Origin: Piscinibacter sp. HJYY11
Lineage (GTDB): Bacteria > Pseudomonadota > Gammaproteobacteria > Burkholderiales > Burkholderiaceae_C
DNA: 64,000 bases
Reading direction: 5' to 3'
NCBI RefSeq assembly: GCF_016735515.1
Contig: NZ_JAERQZ010000001.1
Location: 4,328,746-4,392,745, forward strand
The translations under genes were made by a program, and so were the position numbers. Positions 27,044-34,321 of the stretch are shown here, one piece after another; position 1 is the first letter of the stretch; each line of letters starts with the position of its first letter. The notes below the pieces were generated by a model that made no database searches, was not told the origin of the DNA, and was given only the letters and a program-made list of their open reading frames with translations.

Positions 27044-27553
27044 ATGAAGACCATCCGTGACCTGAACGCCCCGCCGCATGTCGTAGGCCGCATCGAGGCC
27101 ATCATCGTGCGCGGCTATCCGCGGGCCCCGGCGCGCCGCATCGAGGCGACGGTGGCGCTGGCCGGCATCGGCCTCGCCGACGACCGCCTCGGCCAGCGTG
27201 GCGAGGCCGAGCTTTCCACGCGCCAGGTCACGCTGGTCCAGCTGGAGCACCTGCCGGTGATCGCACAGCTCGCGCGCGTGGCCGAGGTCGACCCGGTGAA
27301 GCTGCGCCGCAACCTCGTGGTCTCGGGCATCAACCTGCTTGCGCTCAAGAACGCGAAGCTGCAGGTGGGCGACGCGGTGCTGCAGATCGTCGGCCCGTGT
27401 GCGCCGTGCTCGCGCATGGAAGAGGAAGTCGGCCCCGGCGCCTACGCCGCGATGCGCGGCCATGGCGGCATGACGGCGCGCGTTCTCACCAGCGGGGCGA
27501 TTCGCGTGGGCGATGTGGTGCGCGCGTTGCCGTCGCTGCCCGACAAGGCTTAG
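27044..27553 (+). CDS. MOSC-domain protein
   Basis: 169-residue protein with a C-terminal MOSC (molybdenum cofactor sulfurase C-terminal) domain of the stand-alone YiiM-like kind: RQVTLVQLEHLPVIA, LRRNLVVSGINLLALKN, and the conserved cysteine in GPCAPCSRME. It is predicted to bind molybdenum cofactor or carry sulfur. The exact reaction is unknown. Its TAG stop overlaps the TAA stop of the convergent diiron gene in the sequence TTAG (27550-27553). Confidence 0.83.
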   Translation: MKTIRDLNAPPHVVGRIEAIIVRGYPRAPARRIEATVALAGIGLADDRLGQRGEAELSTRQVTLVQLEHLPVIAQLARVAEVDPVKLRRNLVVSGINLLALKNAKLQVGDAVLQIVGPCAPCSRMEEEVGPGAYAAMRGHGGMTARVLTSGAIRVGDVVRALPSLPDKA

Positions 27554-28524
27554 GCCGCCTTCGCCATCCTGTCGGCCGGCACTGCGTAGGTCAGCGGCGC
27601 GAGCGCGGCCTGGATGCGCCCCATCTGCACCTCGTTGACCAGCGAGCCCAGCACCTTCTGGAAGTGCGGGTGCAGCGCGCCCGAGACGATGTACTGCCAG
27701 CGGTAGGCCTTGAGGACGGTCGCCCCCACCCGCTCGGCGATCGGGCCGGTCTCTGCCAGCGTCATCGTGCGCAGGAAGTAGCGCGTGTCCGCCTTGGCCT
27801 GCGCCTGCAGGATGCCATCGACGCCGCCGACCAGTTCGATCAGCTCGCCCACCGCGGTGTCACGCGCCGTGTCGGACGGGAGCTTCGCGTCTTCGCGCAG
27901 CCACTCCAGCTCGTCGAGGATGGCGTGCTGCGATTCCTCTTTCCAGTGGAAGAGGAAGATGTCCTTGAAGAGCTCCGACAGGCCTTCGGCCGGGTCGATG
28001 CTCTGGCGGTAGTGGGCTTGCGAGAAGAGCTCGATGTGGCAGGTGAGGGCGAGCACGGCCCAGGTGCCCTTGCCGAGCACGAAGCTCGCCACGTCGTTGG
28101 GCGACACGGCGAACTCGTAGCCCGCGGGCATGCCCTCGGCCACCAGGCCCTCGACCCGGCGGAAGAGCGCCTGGTGCTTGAGCTCCTCGTCGCTGAAGCG
28201 CACCAGCGCTTCCAGTGCCGTCTGGTCGCCCAGCCAGTGCTCGCGGCTCAGCTCGAGGATCTTGGCGCAGATGAAGCGCTCGACCAGTCCGAACATGTTG
28301 GCGTAGGTGCGGCCCTGCACCTGGCCGAAGAAGCGCAGCTGCCTGGCGTCGAGCACGTCGGCCAGCTCGCTCGCCATCGACAGGCCGTCGGGCAGGAACT
28401 TCTGCGAGAGGTCGAAACGCCTGCCGCGGATGATGTCGCGCTCGATGTCCCAGCGGACTTTCTTCGAGGCTTCGATGGTCTTGGCGTAGCGCGGGTCGGT
28501 GGTGTGGGAAATGTGGGCTTGCAT
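27550..28524 (-). CDS. Ferritin-like diiron-carboxylate protein of unknown function
   Basis: 324-residue helical protein. I do not recognise a named family, but the complete ligand pattern of ferritin-like diiron enzymes is visible: E82 (LVERF), E114xxH117 (EELKHQ), E165 (HIELFSQ) and E197xxH200 (EESQHA). This is E...ExxH...E...ExxH, as in oxygenases and oxidases such as acyl-ACP desaturase and AurF relatives. There is no signal peptide. ATG 28524 has a near-perfect AAGGAGG site upstream. The substrate is unknown, and it is not a plain ferritin by length. Confidence 0.72.
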   Translation of the reverse strand: MQAHISHTTDPRYAKTIEASKKVRWDIERDIIRGRRFDLSQKFLPDGLSMASELADVLDARQLRFFGQVQGRTYANMFGLVERFICAKILELSREHWLGDQTALEALVRFSDEELKHQALFRRVEGLVAEGMPAGYEFAVSPNDVASFVLGKGTWAVLALTCHIELFSQAHYRQSIDPAEGLSELFKDIFLFHWKEESQHAILDELEWLREDAKLPSDTARDTAVGELIELVGGVDGILQAQAKADTRYFLRTMTLAETGPIAERVGATVLKAYRWQYIVSGALHPHFQKVLGSLVNEVQMGRIQAALAPLTYAVPADRMAKAA

Positions 28525-28645
28525 AGCGCCTCCTTGAATCGGTAGTTGCGTCACATGACGTGGCGACGATGATTCGCGGAGGCGCCGCGATGGGCATGAG
28601 GCGATCGTCCCGTTCCGGGGCCTGGTGATGCGCCGACGGCGGCAA

Positions 28646-28669
28646 GGCGTGGGGCATCTGTCCCACGCC
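28646..28669 (-). terminator. Hairpin downstream of the hydrolase-LuxR gene
   Basis: Perfect 8-bp stem GGCGTGGG/CCCACGCC with an 8-nt loop, 10-33 nt after the stop of the minus-strand hydrolase-LuxR gene. It lacks a clear U-tract, so it is a terminator-like structure only. Confidence 0.4.
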
Positions 28670-28678
28670 CCCCAAAGG

Positions 28679-29734
28679 CTAGGGGTGCCGCAGCGCGTGC
28701 ACGATGGCTTCGGCCCGGCTCTTGACGCCGAGCTTGTCGAAGATCACCGAGAGCTGGTTGCGCACCGTCTTCTCGGTCTTGCCGAGCTGGGTCGCGATGG
28801 CCTGGTTGGAGAGGCCGCGCGCCAGCAGCTCCAGCACCGCGGCTTCGGCGGCGGTGAGGCTGGCCGTGCCCGCGGGCGCGGCCTCGGAGTCTGGGGCCAG
28901 GAAGCCGCGCAGTTCGTCGAGGAACCGCGGCCACGCGGGCTCGCCTTCGAGCAGCACGTGGTTGTCGGAGTCGAGCGCGACGAAGCGTGCCCCGGGGATC
29001 AGCGCAGCCAGTCGGCGGCCTTCGTCGAAGGGCACACGCGCGTCGCCTCGCGAGTGCATCACGAGCGTGGGGACGTCGAGCGAGGCGGCGAGCTTCACCA
29101 CGTCGACGTGGTGGAAGACTTCCAGCGTGCGGGCCGCCCCTTCGGCGCTGGCGGTGCGGCGCTGCAGGTCGGTCCACCAGCGCAGCTGCTCCGGTGTGCC
29201 GCCGGGGATGAACTGGTTGGTGAAGACCTGGCGGAAGGCATCGTTGTCGCTGCCCCAGCCGACCCGCATCATGTTGACCATGGTCTCGGCTTCGAGACGG
29301 GCCTTCTCGGCACCTTCACGCTCGAGCACCCCTTGCGCATAGGCGCCCACCAGCACGAGGCGCGACACCCGCTCGGGGTGGCGTTGCGCATAGCTGATCG
29401 CGATCGCCCCGCCTTGCGACATGCCGATCAGCGGGAAGCGCTCCAGCCCGAGGTAGTCGACCACGGCTTCCAGGTCGCGCACCCAGACGTCGAGCGAGAG
29501 CCCGGCGAAGGAGCGGTCGGACAGGCCGCAGCCACGCTGGTCGTAGCGGTGGTAGGTGTGGTGGCATGACAGCGCTTCGAGCCAGGGCCGCCACACGGGG
29601 CTCGCGAGGTCGTGCTCCACATGGCTGAGCCAGTGCGAGGCGCGCACCAGCGGCGGCCCCGAGCCGACGGAGGCCACCGCGATGCGCGTGCCATCGGGCG
29701 CGGTGCAGAAGCGGACTTCCTGCTTGAGGGCCAT
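28679..29734 (-). CDS. Alpha/beta hydrolase fused to LuxR-type DNA-binding domain
   Basis: 351-residue fusion. Residues 1-280 form an alpha/beta hydrolase with an intact triad S106 (GMSQGG), D231 (HSRGDARVP) and H259 (DSDNHV). Residues 291-351 are a LuxR-type HTH (LTAAEAAVLELLARGLSNQAIA, KTVRNQLSVIFDKLGVKSR). The hydrolase part should act as ligand sensor or enzyme gating the HTH, replacing the usual PAS or autoinducer domain. There is no signal peptide, so it is cytosolic. The regulated gene is unknown. The ferritin-like gene just downstream on the same strand is a candidate. Confidence 0.85.
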   Translation of the reverse strand: MALKQEVRFCTAPDGTRIAVASVGSGPPLVRASHWLSHVEHDLASPVWRPWLEALSCHHTYHRYDQRGCGLSDRSFAGLSLDVWVRDLEAVVDYLGLERFPLIGMSQGGAIAISYAQRHPERVSRLVLVGAYAQGVLEREGAEKARLEAETMVNMMRVGWGSDNDAFRQVFTNQFIPGGTPEQLRWWTDLQRRTASAEGAARTLEVFHHVDVVKLAASLDVPTLVMHSRGDARVPFDEGRRLAALIPGARFVALDSDNHVLLEGEPAWPRFLDELRGFLAPDSEAAPAGTASLTAAEAAVLELLARGLSNQAIATQLGKTEKTVRNQLSVIFDKLGVKSRAEAIVHALRHP

Positions 29735-29771
29735 GCGCCGATTGTGCAGGGCGTGCGTCCGCTGGGCGTCC

Positions 29772-30287
29772 CTAGGATCGGTGGCAGCGCATGAGGAGCG
29801 CCGGGCCGTCGGGCGTCATCACCTCGCCCACGTCCTGGAAACCGGCTGCGCGGTAGCAGCGGATGGCACGGAGGTTGTGCGGGGACGGGTCGGTCTGTAC
29901 CACGGTCACCGCCGGGTCTTGGAACAGGCGCTCGACGAAGGCGCGGATCATGCGGCGCCCGAGTCCCTGGCTCAGGCGCGTTTCGTCGGCGAGGAACTGG
30001 TCGATGCCGCGCGCCCCGGGGTCGGTCTCCTCTTCCCACCAGCCGCCGCCCGAGCCCATGACCACGTAGCACTGGATGAAGCCGATGGGCGTGTCGTGCT
30101 CGAAGGCCAGGTAGGCGCGGGTCGCATTCGGCTCGCCCCCCACGGCGATGTAGTCGGCATGCAGCTCCTCGATGCTGGGCGTGGGCTGCCACCATTGCGC
30201 CGCGTGCGGCCGGGTGAGCCAGGTGTGCAGCAGCGGCAGGTGCTCGGCGTGCAACGGGACGAAGCGGATCCCACTCGCGTCGGACAT
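29772..30287 (-). CDS. GNAT acetyltransferase resembling aminoglycoside AAC(6')-Ib
   Basis: 171-residue GNAT N-acetyltransferase. The central and C-terminal parts look very close to AAC(6')-Ib as I recall it: MGSGGGWWEEETDPG, RGIDQFLAD, GLGRRMIRAFVERLFQDP, then TDPSPHNLRAIRCYRAAGF, TPDGPAL. The acetyl-CoA loop is SQGLGRRM. The N-terminal third is less alike. By homology it may acetylate the 6'-amino group of aminoglycosides, but natural substrates of chromosomal relatives are often unknown. ATG 30287 has GGAG at good spacing, while ATG 30299 lacks one. No integron, attC site or insertion sequence is visible around it, and its codon use is like its neighbours. Confidence 0.8.
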   Translation of the reverse strand: MSDASGIRFVPLHAEHLPLLHTWLTRPHAAQWWQPTPSIEELHADYIAVGGEPNATRAYLAFEHDTPIGFIQCYVVMGSGGGWWEEETDPGARGIDQFLADETRLSQGLGRRMIRAFVERLFQDPAVTVVQTDPSPHNLRAIRCYRAAGFQDVGEVMTPDGPALLMRCHRS

Positions 30288-30420
30288 GCGGGTCTCCATG
30301 AACAAGAGGATGGCAGACCCTTGCATGGCGAACGGGCCGGCCGCGGACCGACATGCTGCCGAAAAATCTTCGACGCTGCCGATCCGGGGCCACCCCGCCG
30401 GCTGACGACGCCGGTCAGGC

Positions 30421-31614
30421 TTACGGGAACGAGAAGCCGGTCACCACCGGCGCGCTGGCCGACACCGCGACGGGCGCGGCCGTCGCCTTGGTCACGCCAC
30501 CGAGCGTGGCCTGCAGCGTGTAGCGGCCGGCCGAGGCGCTGGCCGGCGTGGCCGGCGGCAGCGGCACGGCGTAGCTCGTCATCAGCGGGGCGGCGGTTGG
30601 CAGCGTCAGGCTGTAGAGGCCGGTGCCCTCGTCGGCCAGCGTGCTGGCGACTTCGACCGTGGCGGCGCCCACGGCCTGCAGGGCGCGCACGTTCGCATCC
30701 AGCGGGCCGGCGGGCGTGACGGTGATGGAGCCGCTCGCCACGCCGTTGGGCGAAGGGGCCGACACCAGCGCGGCGGCGGCGGTGTTGAGGCTCAGCACCG
30801 TGTCGGCGGTGACGGGCACGCCGGTGATCACGGTGGTGGTGCGGCCAGGCGCGCTCAACACCAGGTCGTAGGTGCCGGGGGCCACCGGTTGCAGCAGGAA
30901 GCGGCCGGTCGCATCGGGCACGGTCGAGCGGACCACCACGCCCGCCTGTTGCAGCGAGACGGTGGTGCCCGGGCCGACGAGCGACAGGTCCACATGGCCC
31001 AGCACGCCGGAGATGTAGCGCGGGATCACGCGGATCACCGGCTTCAGCAGCCAGCGGCCCGAGTTGCCGGCGCGCACGATGGACTTGCAGGCGTCGAAGT
31101 CGAGCACCGCGTCGACCATCTGGTTGGCGGCGACGTCGATGTTGACGTTCATCTTCAGGCCGCTCTGCTGGCCGCTGGGGGTGACGAGCGGGGTGTCCTG
31201 CGTGTCGCCGGTGAGGCGGATGGCGTTGGCGATCGGCGTGGCGTTGCCATTGCCGTTGGGCGCCAGCACCAGGCGCAGCTGGGTGTAGCGGCCGGCGGGC
31301 AGGGGCGTCTGGCCCAGTTCGTCGAGCACGCCGTTGGTGAGCGAGAGCAGGTCGATCCGGCGCGGCGTGGGCAGCACCACCTCGGCCCAGCCGGCGTCGG
31401 CGTCGGTGGCGGTGCTGCTCTGGTGCACCCGCACGCGGTCGACGGTCACGTACACGTGGTCGTAGCCGCAGGCAGGCGCATCGGTCAGCGCGACGCGCAA
31501 GGTGCCGCTGCCGGCCCCGGTGCCGCCGCTGTCGCTGCCTCCGCCGCAGGCGCCAATGATGGTGGCCGCCACCGCCACGGCGGCGATGCGGAAATGTCGG
31601 GTCCAAAGCTTCAT
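30421..31614 (-). CDS. DUF4382-type lipoprotein
   Basis: 397-residue predicted lipoprotein with lipobox IGAC (C23) followed by a Gly/Ser linker. The DUF4382 domain (about 38-185: LRVALTDAPACGYDHVYVTVDRVRVHQ, LPAGRYTQLRLVL) is followed by a carboxypeptidase-regulatory-like beta-sandwich (about 205-275: GVVVRSTVPDATGRFLLQPVAPGTYDLVL). A second, less conserved beta-rich part ends the chain. It is probably a surface or periplasmic structural protein. AGGAG precedes ATG 31614. The divergent gap to the AmmeMemoRadiSam gene carries a perfect palindrome. Confidence 0.8.
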   Translation of the reverse strand: MKLWTRHFRIAAVAVAATIIGACGGGSDSGGTGAGSGTLRVALTDAPACGYDHVYVTVDRVRVHQSSTATDADAGWAEVVLPTPRRIDLLSLTNGVLDELGQTPLPAGRYTQLRLVLAPNGNGNATPIANAIRLTGDTQDTPLVTPSGQQSGLKMNVNIDVAANQMVDAVLDFDACKSIVRAGNSGRWLLKPVIRVIPRYISGVLGHVDLSLVGPGTTVSLQQAGVVVRSTVPDATGRFLLQPVAPGTYDLVLSAPGRTTTVITGVPVTADTVLSLNTAAAALVSAPSPNGVASGSITVTPAGPLDANVRALQAVGAATVEVASTLADEGTGLYSLTLPTAAPLMTSYAVPLPPATPASASAGRYTLQATLGGVTKATAAPVAVSASAPVVTGFSFP

Positions 31615-31641
31615 GGTGCTGCTCCTGGCTGTCTGTCTTGT

Positions 31642-31662
31642 AAATGTGCATTCTGCACATTT
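31642..31662. promoter_or_regulatory. Perfect 21-bp palindrome upstream of the DUF4382 gene
   Basis: AAATGTGCA-N3-TGCACATTT, with 9-bp arms and no mismatch. It sits 28 bp before the DUF4382 start, where it would overlap a promoter on the minus strand, and 124 bp before the amrB-amrA start. The half-sites resemble CRP/FNR-type AAATGTG/CACATTT arms, but the centre is one base shorter than the E. coli CRP site, so the protein that binds is not certain. Confidence 0.55.
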
Positions 31663-31785
31663 CATGTGACTTTACCCATTTCAACCCTGCCCGCGTCGAG
31701 GCAAGGGTTACCGTTTGCGAATGGGGCCGGATGGGTTGAAGGTGAGTGGCAACGCCCTCGGTTTCACCGTTTGGAGACTCCCGCC

Positions 31786-33168
31786 ATGCCCACCAGCACC
31801 ACACGACCGGCTGCCGTCTCCGGCAGCTTCTATCCCGGCGACCCCGCGGCCCTGCGCGCGGCGCTCGCGGCGCACCTGCGCCAGGCGGGCGAACCCGCCG
31901 CTTCCGCGCGGGCGCCCAAGCTGCTGGTGGTGCCGCACGCGGGCTATGTCTATTCGGGGGACGTGGCAGCGCTGGGTTATGCCGAGCTCGCCCCGTGGCG
32001 CGGGCAGATCGAGCGGGTGGTGCTGCTCGGGCCGGTGCACCGGGTGCCCGTGCGCGGCCTTGCCGTGCCCAGCGTCGACGCGTTCGAGACGCCGCTGGGC
32101 GAGGTGCCCGTCGACCGCTCGGCCCTGGACGCGCTGCGCGACCTGCCACAGGTGGTTCAGGCCGACCGTCCCCATGCGATGGAGCATGCGCTCGAGGTGC
32201 AGCTGCCCTTCCTGCAGCAGGTGCTGGGCGATGGCTTCCAGCTTGTGCCGCTGGCGGTGGGCGATGCCAGCCCGGCCCAGGTGGCGCAGGTGCTGGCCCG
32301 GCTGTGGGGGGGCGACGAGACGCTGATCGTCATCAGCTCCGACCTGTCGCACTACCTGCCGTATGCGCACGCCCAGGCGCGCGATGGCGCGACGGTCGAC
32401 CGCATCCTGCACTTCGCCACCGACCTCGAAGGTGACGAAGCCTGCGGTGCCGCGCCGCTCAACGGGGCGCTGAAACTGGCCCGCGAGAAGGGGCTCGTGC
32501 CGCGCCTGCTGGGCGTGCGCAACTCGGGCGATGCCAAGGCAGGGGGGGCAGGGCGGGACCGGGTGGTCGGCTATGGCGCGCTGGCGTTCGACCTGCCGGT
32601 GGCGCAGCCGCAGGCCGACCCGCTGGGCCCGGCCCTGGTCACGATCGCGCGGCGGGCGATTGCCGAAGCGCTGGGCCTGGAGGCGCCTGCTTCGCCACTG
32701 CCCGATCTCCCGGCGCTCGCCCAACCCGGCGCGACCTTCGTGACGCTGCACGACCGCGAGGGCGAGCTGCGCGGCTGTGTCGGCCGCCTGGAAGCGGCGC
32801 GCCCACTGCTCGACGATGTGCGCGCCAACGCGGTCGCGGCCGCCTTCCACGACCACCGCTTTCCGCCGTTGCTGGCGAGCGAGTGGCCGGGCCTGCGGGT
32901 GGAGGTCTCGCTGCTCGATGCGCCGCAGCCGATGCCAGTGCACGGCGAAGCCGAGGCCCTGGCCGCGCTGCGCCCCGGCGAAGACGGCGTGATCCTCGAA
33001 TGGCAAGGCCGGCGTGCGACCTTCCTGCCGCAGGTGTGGGAGCAGCTGCCCGATGCGCGCAGCTTCCTCTCGTCGCTCAAGCGCAAGGCCGGGTTGGCGG
33101 CCGACTTCTGGTCTGACGACGTGACGCTGTCGCGCTACCGCGTGCGCAAGTTCGAGGACGTGAGATGA
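31786..33168 (+). CDS. AmmeMemoRadiSam system fused B-A protein (Memo + AMMECR1)
   Basis: 460-residue fusion. Residues 1-265 are the Memo-like B protein (SGSFYPGDPAALRAAL, VPHAGYVYSG, LLGPVHRVPVRGLA, EHALEVQLPFLQ, SSDLSHYLPY), with the histidines that coordinate metal in Memo. Residues 275-460 are the AMMECR1-like A domain (FVTLHDREGELRGCVGRLEA, NAVAAAFHDHRFPPL, VSLLD, FLPQVWEQL, FWSDDVTLSRYRV). In other genomes A, B and a radical SAM enzyme are separate neighbours. Here A and B are one chain and the radical SAM gene is next. The substrate and product of the system are unknown. Confidence 0.9.
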   Translation: MPTSTTRPAAVSGSFYPGDPAALRAALAAHLRQAGEPAASARAPKLLVVPHAGYVYSGDVAALGYAELAPWRGQIERVVLLGPVHRVPVRGLAVPSVDAFETPLGEVPVDRSALDALRDLPQVVQADRPHAMEHALEVQLPFLQQVLGDGFQLVPLAVGDASPAQVAQVLARLWGGDETLIVISSDLSHYLPYAHAQARDGATVDRILHFATDLEGDEACGAAPLNGALKLAREKGLVPRLLGVRNSGDAKAGGAGRDRVVGYGALAFDLPVAQPQADPLGPALVTIARRAIAEALGLEAPASPLPDLPALAQPGATFVTLHDREGELRGCVGRLEAARPLLDDVRANAVAAAFHDHRFPPLLASEWPGLRVEVSLLDAPQPMPVHGEAEALAALRPGEDGVILEWQGRRATFLPQVWEQLPDARSFLSSLKRKAGLAADFWSDDVTLSRYRVRKFEDVR

Positions 33169-33256
33169 CCGGCGGCACGAGCGCCGGGCCGCGCCCCACC
33201 CGGCCCGCCATCCCCCCGGGCGATCGGCCGATGTACTCATCGGGCGAGGGGCTGTC

Positions 33257-34321
33257 ATGAACGCGCGGTGGTGGCATGCCCTGCCCGATGGCCGCATCCA
33301 GTGCGATCTCTGCCCGCGCGACTGCAAGCTGCACGAGGGCCAGCGCGGCCTGTGCTTCGTGCGCCAGCGGGTGGGCGACGAGATGCAGCTCACCACCTAC
33401 GGCCGCAGCTCCGGCTTCTGCATCGACCCCATCGAGAAGAAGCCGCTCAACCACTTCTACCCCGGCTCGGGCGTGCTCTCGTTCGGCACCGCGGGCTGCA
33501 ACCTCGCCTGCAAGTTCTGCCAGAACTGGGACATCTCCAAGAGCCGCGAGATGGACCGCCTGATGGACGAGGCCTCGCCCGAGCGCATCGCGGCCGCCGC
33601 GAAAGACAGCGGCGCGCTGAGCGTGGCCTTCACCTACAACGACCCGGTGATCTTTGCCGAGTACGCGATGGACACGGCCGATGCCTGCCATGCGCAAGGC
33701 GTGAAGACGGTCGCGGTGACCGCCGGCTACATCCACGCCGAACCACGCCGCGAGTTCTACGCCAAGATGGACGCGGCCAACGTCGACCTGAAGGCCTTCA
33801 CCGAAAGCTTCTACCAGCAGCAGACCGGCTCGCACCTCGCGCCGGTGCTCGACACGCTGCAGTACCTCCACCACGAGACCGCTTGCTGGCTGGAGATCAC
33901 CACGCTGCTGATCCCCGGCCTCAACGACAGCGCCGACGAGATCGAGCAGATGACGCGCTGGCTCGCCGACCACCTCGGCCCCGACGTGCCGCTGCACTTC
34001 ACCGCCTTCCACCCCGACTACAAGATGAGCGACCGGCCGCGCACCCCGATGGAGACGCTGACGCGTTCGCGCGAGATCGCGCTGGCCAACGGGCTGCACA
34101 ACGTCTACACCGGCAACGTGCACGACGCCGAAGGCGGCACCACGCATTGCCCGGGTTGCCGGGCCGCACTGATCGAGCGCGACTGGCATGCGGTGCTGCG
34201 CTACGAGCTTGATGCGAAGGGCGCGTGCCCCCATTGCGGCACGCCCATCGCGGGGCGCTTCGCCACGGCCTTCGAGCGCGGCTTCGGCCGCCGGCGCATC
34301 CCGGTGCGGATGGCGGCTTAA
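33257..34321 (+). CDS. amrS: AmmeMemoRadiSam system radical SAM enzyme
   Basis: 354-residue radical SAM enzyme. The 4Fe-4S motif is CX3CX2C in GTAGCNLACKFC (C81, C85, C88). An N-terminal cysteine set (C16, C19, C23, C33) and a C-terminal zinc-ribbon-like part (HCPGC and CPHCG) are typical of this subfamily, which resembles pyruvate formate-lyase activases. It works with the fused B-A protein upstream, 88 bp away, in a pathway of unknown chemistry. Its TAA stop overlaps the TAA stop of the convergent thiDE gene in the sequence TTAA (34318-34321). Confidence 0.9.
   Translation: MNARWWHALPDGRIQCDLCPRDCKLHEGQRGLCFVRQRVGDEMQLTTYGRSSGFCIDPIEKKPLNHFYPGSGVLSFGTAGCNLACKFCQNWDISKSREMDRLMDEASPERIAAAAKDSGALSVAFTYNDPVIFAEYAMDTADACHAQGVKTVAVTAGYIHAEPRREFYAKMDAANVDLKAFTESFYQQQTGSHLAPVLDTLQYLHHETACWLEITTLLIPGLNDSADEIEQMTRWLADHLGPDVPLHFTAFHPDYKMSDRPRTPMETLTRSREIALANGLHNVYTGNVHDAEGGTTHCPGCRAALIERDWHAVLRYELDAKGACPHCGTPIAGRFATAFERGFGRRRIPVRMAA

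Noticed and set aside
29772..30287. Integron cassette or mobile element around the AAC(6')-Ib-like gene
   Set aside because: No attC-like repeat, integrase, insertion sequence or change in codon use is visible at either side.
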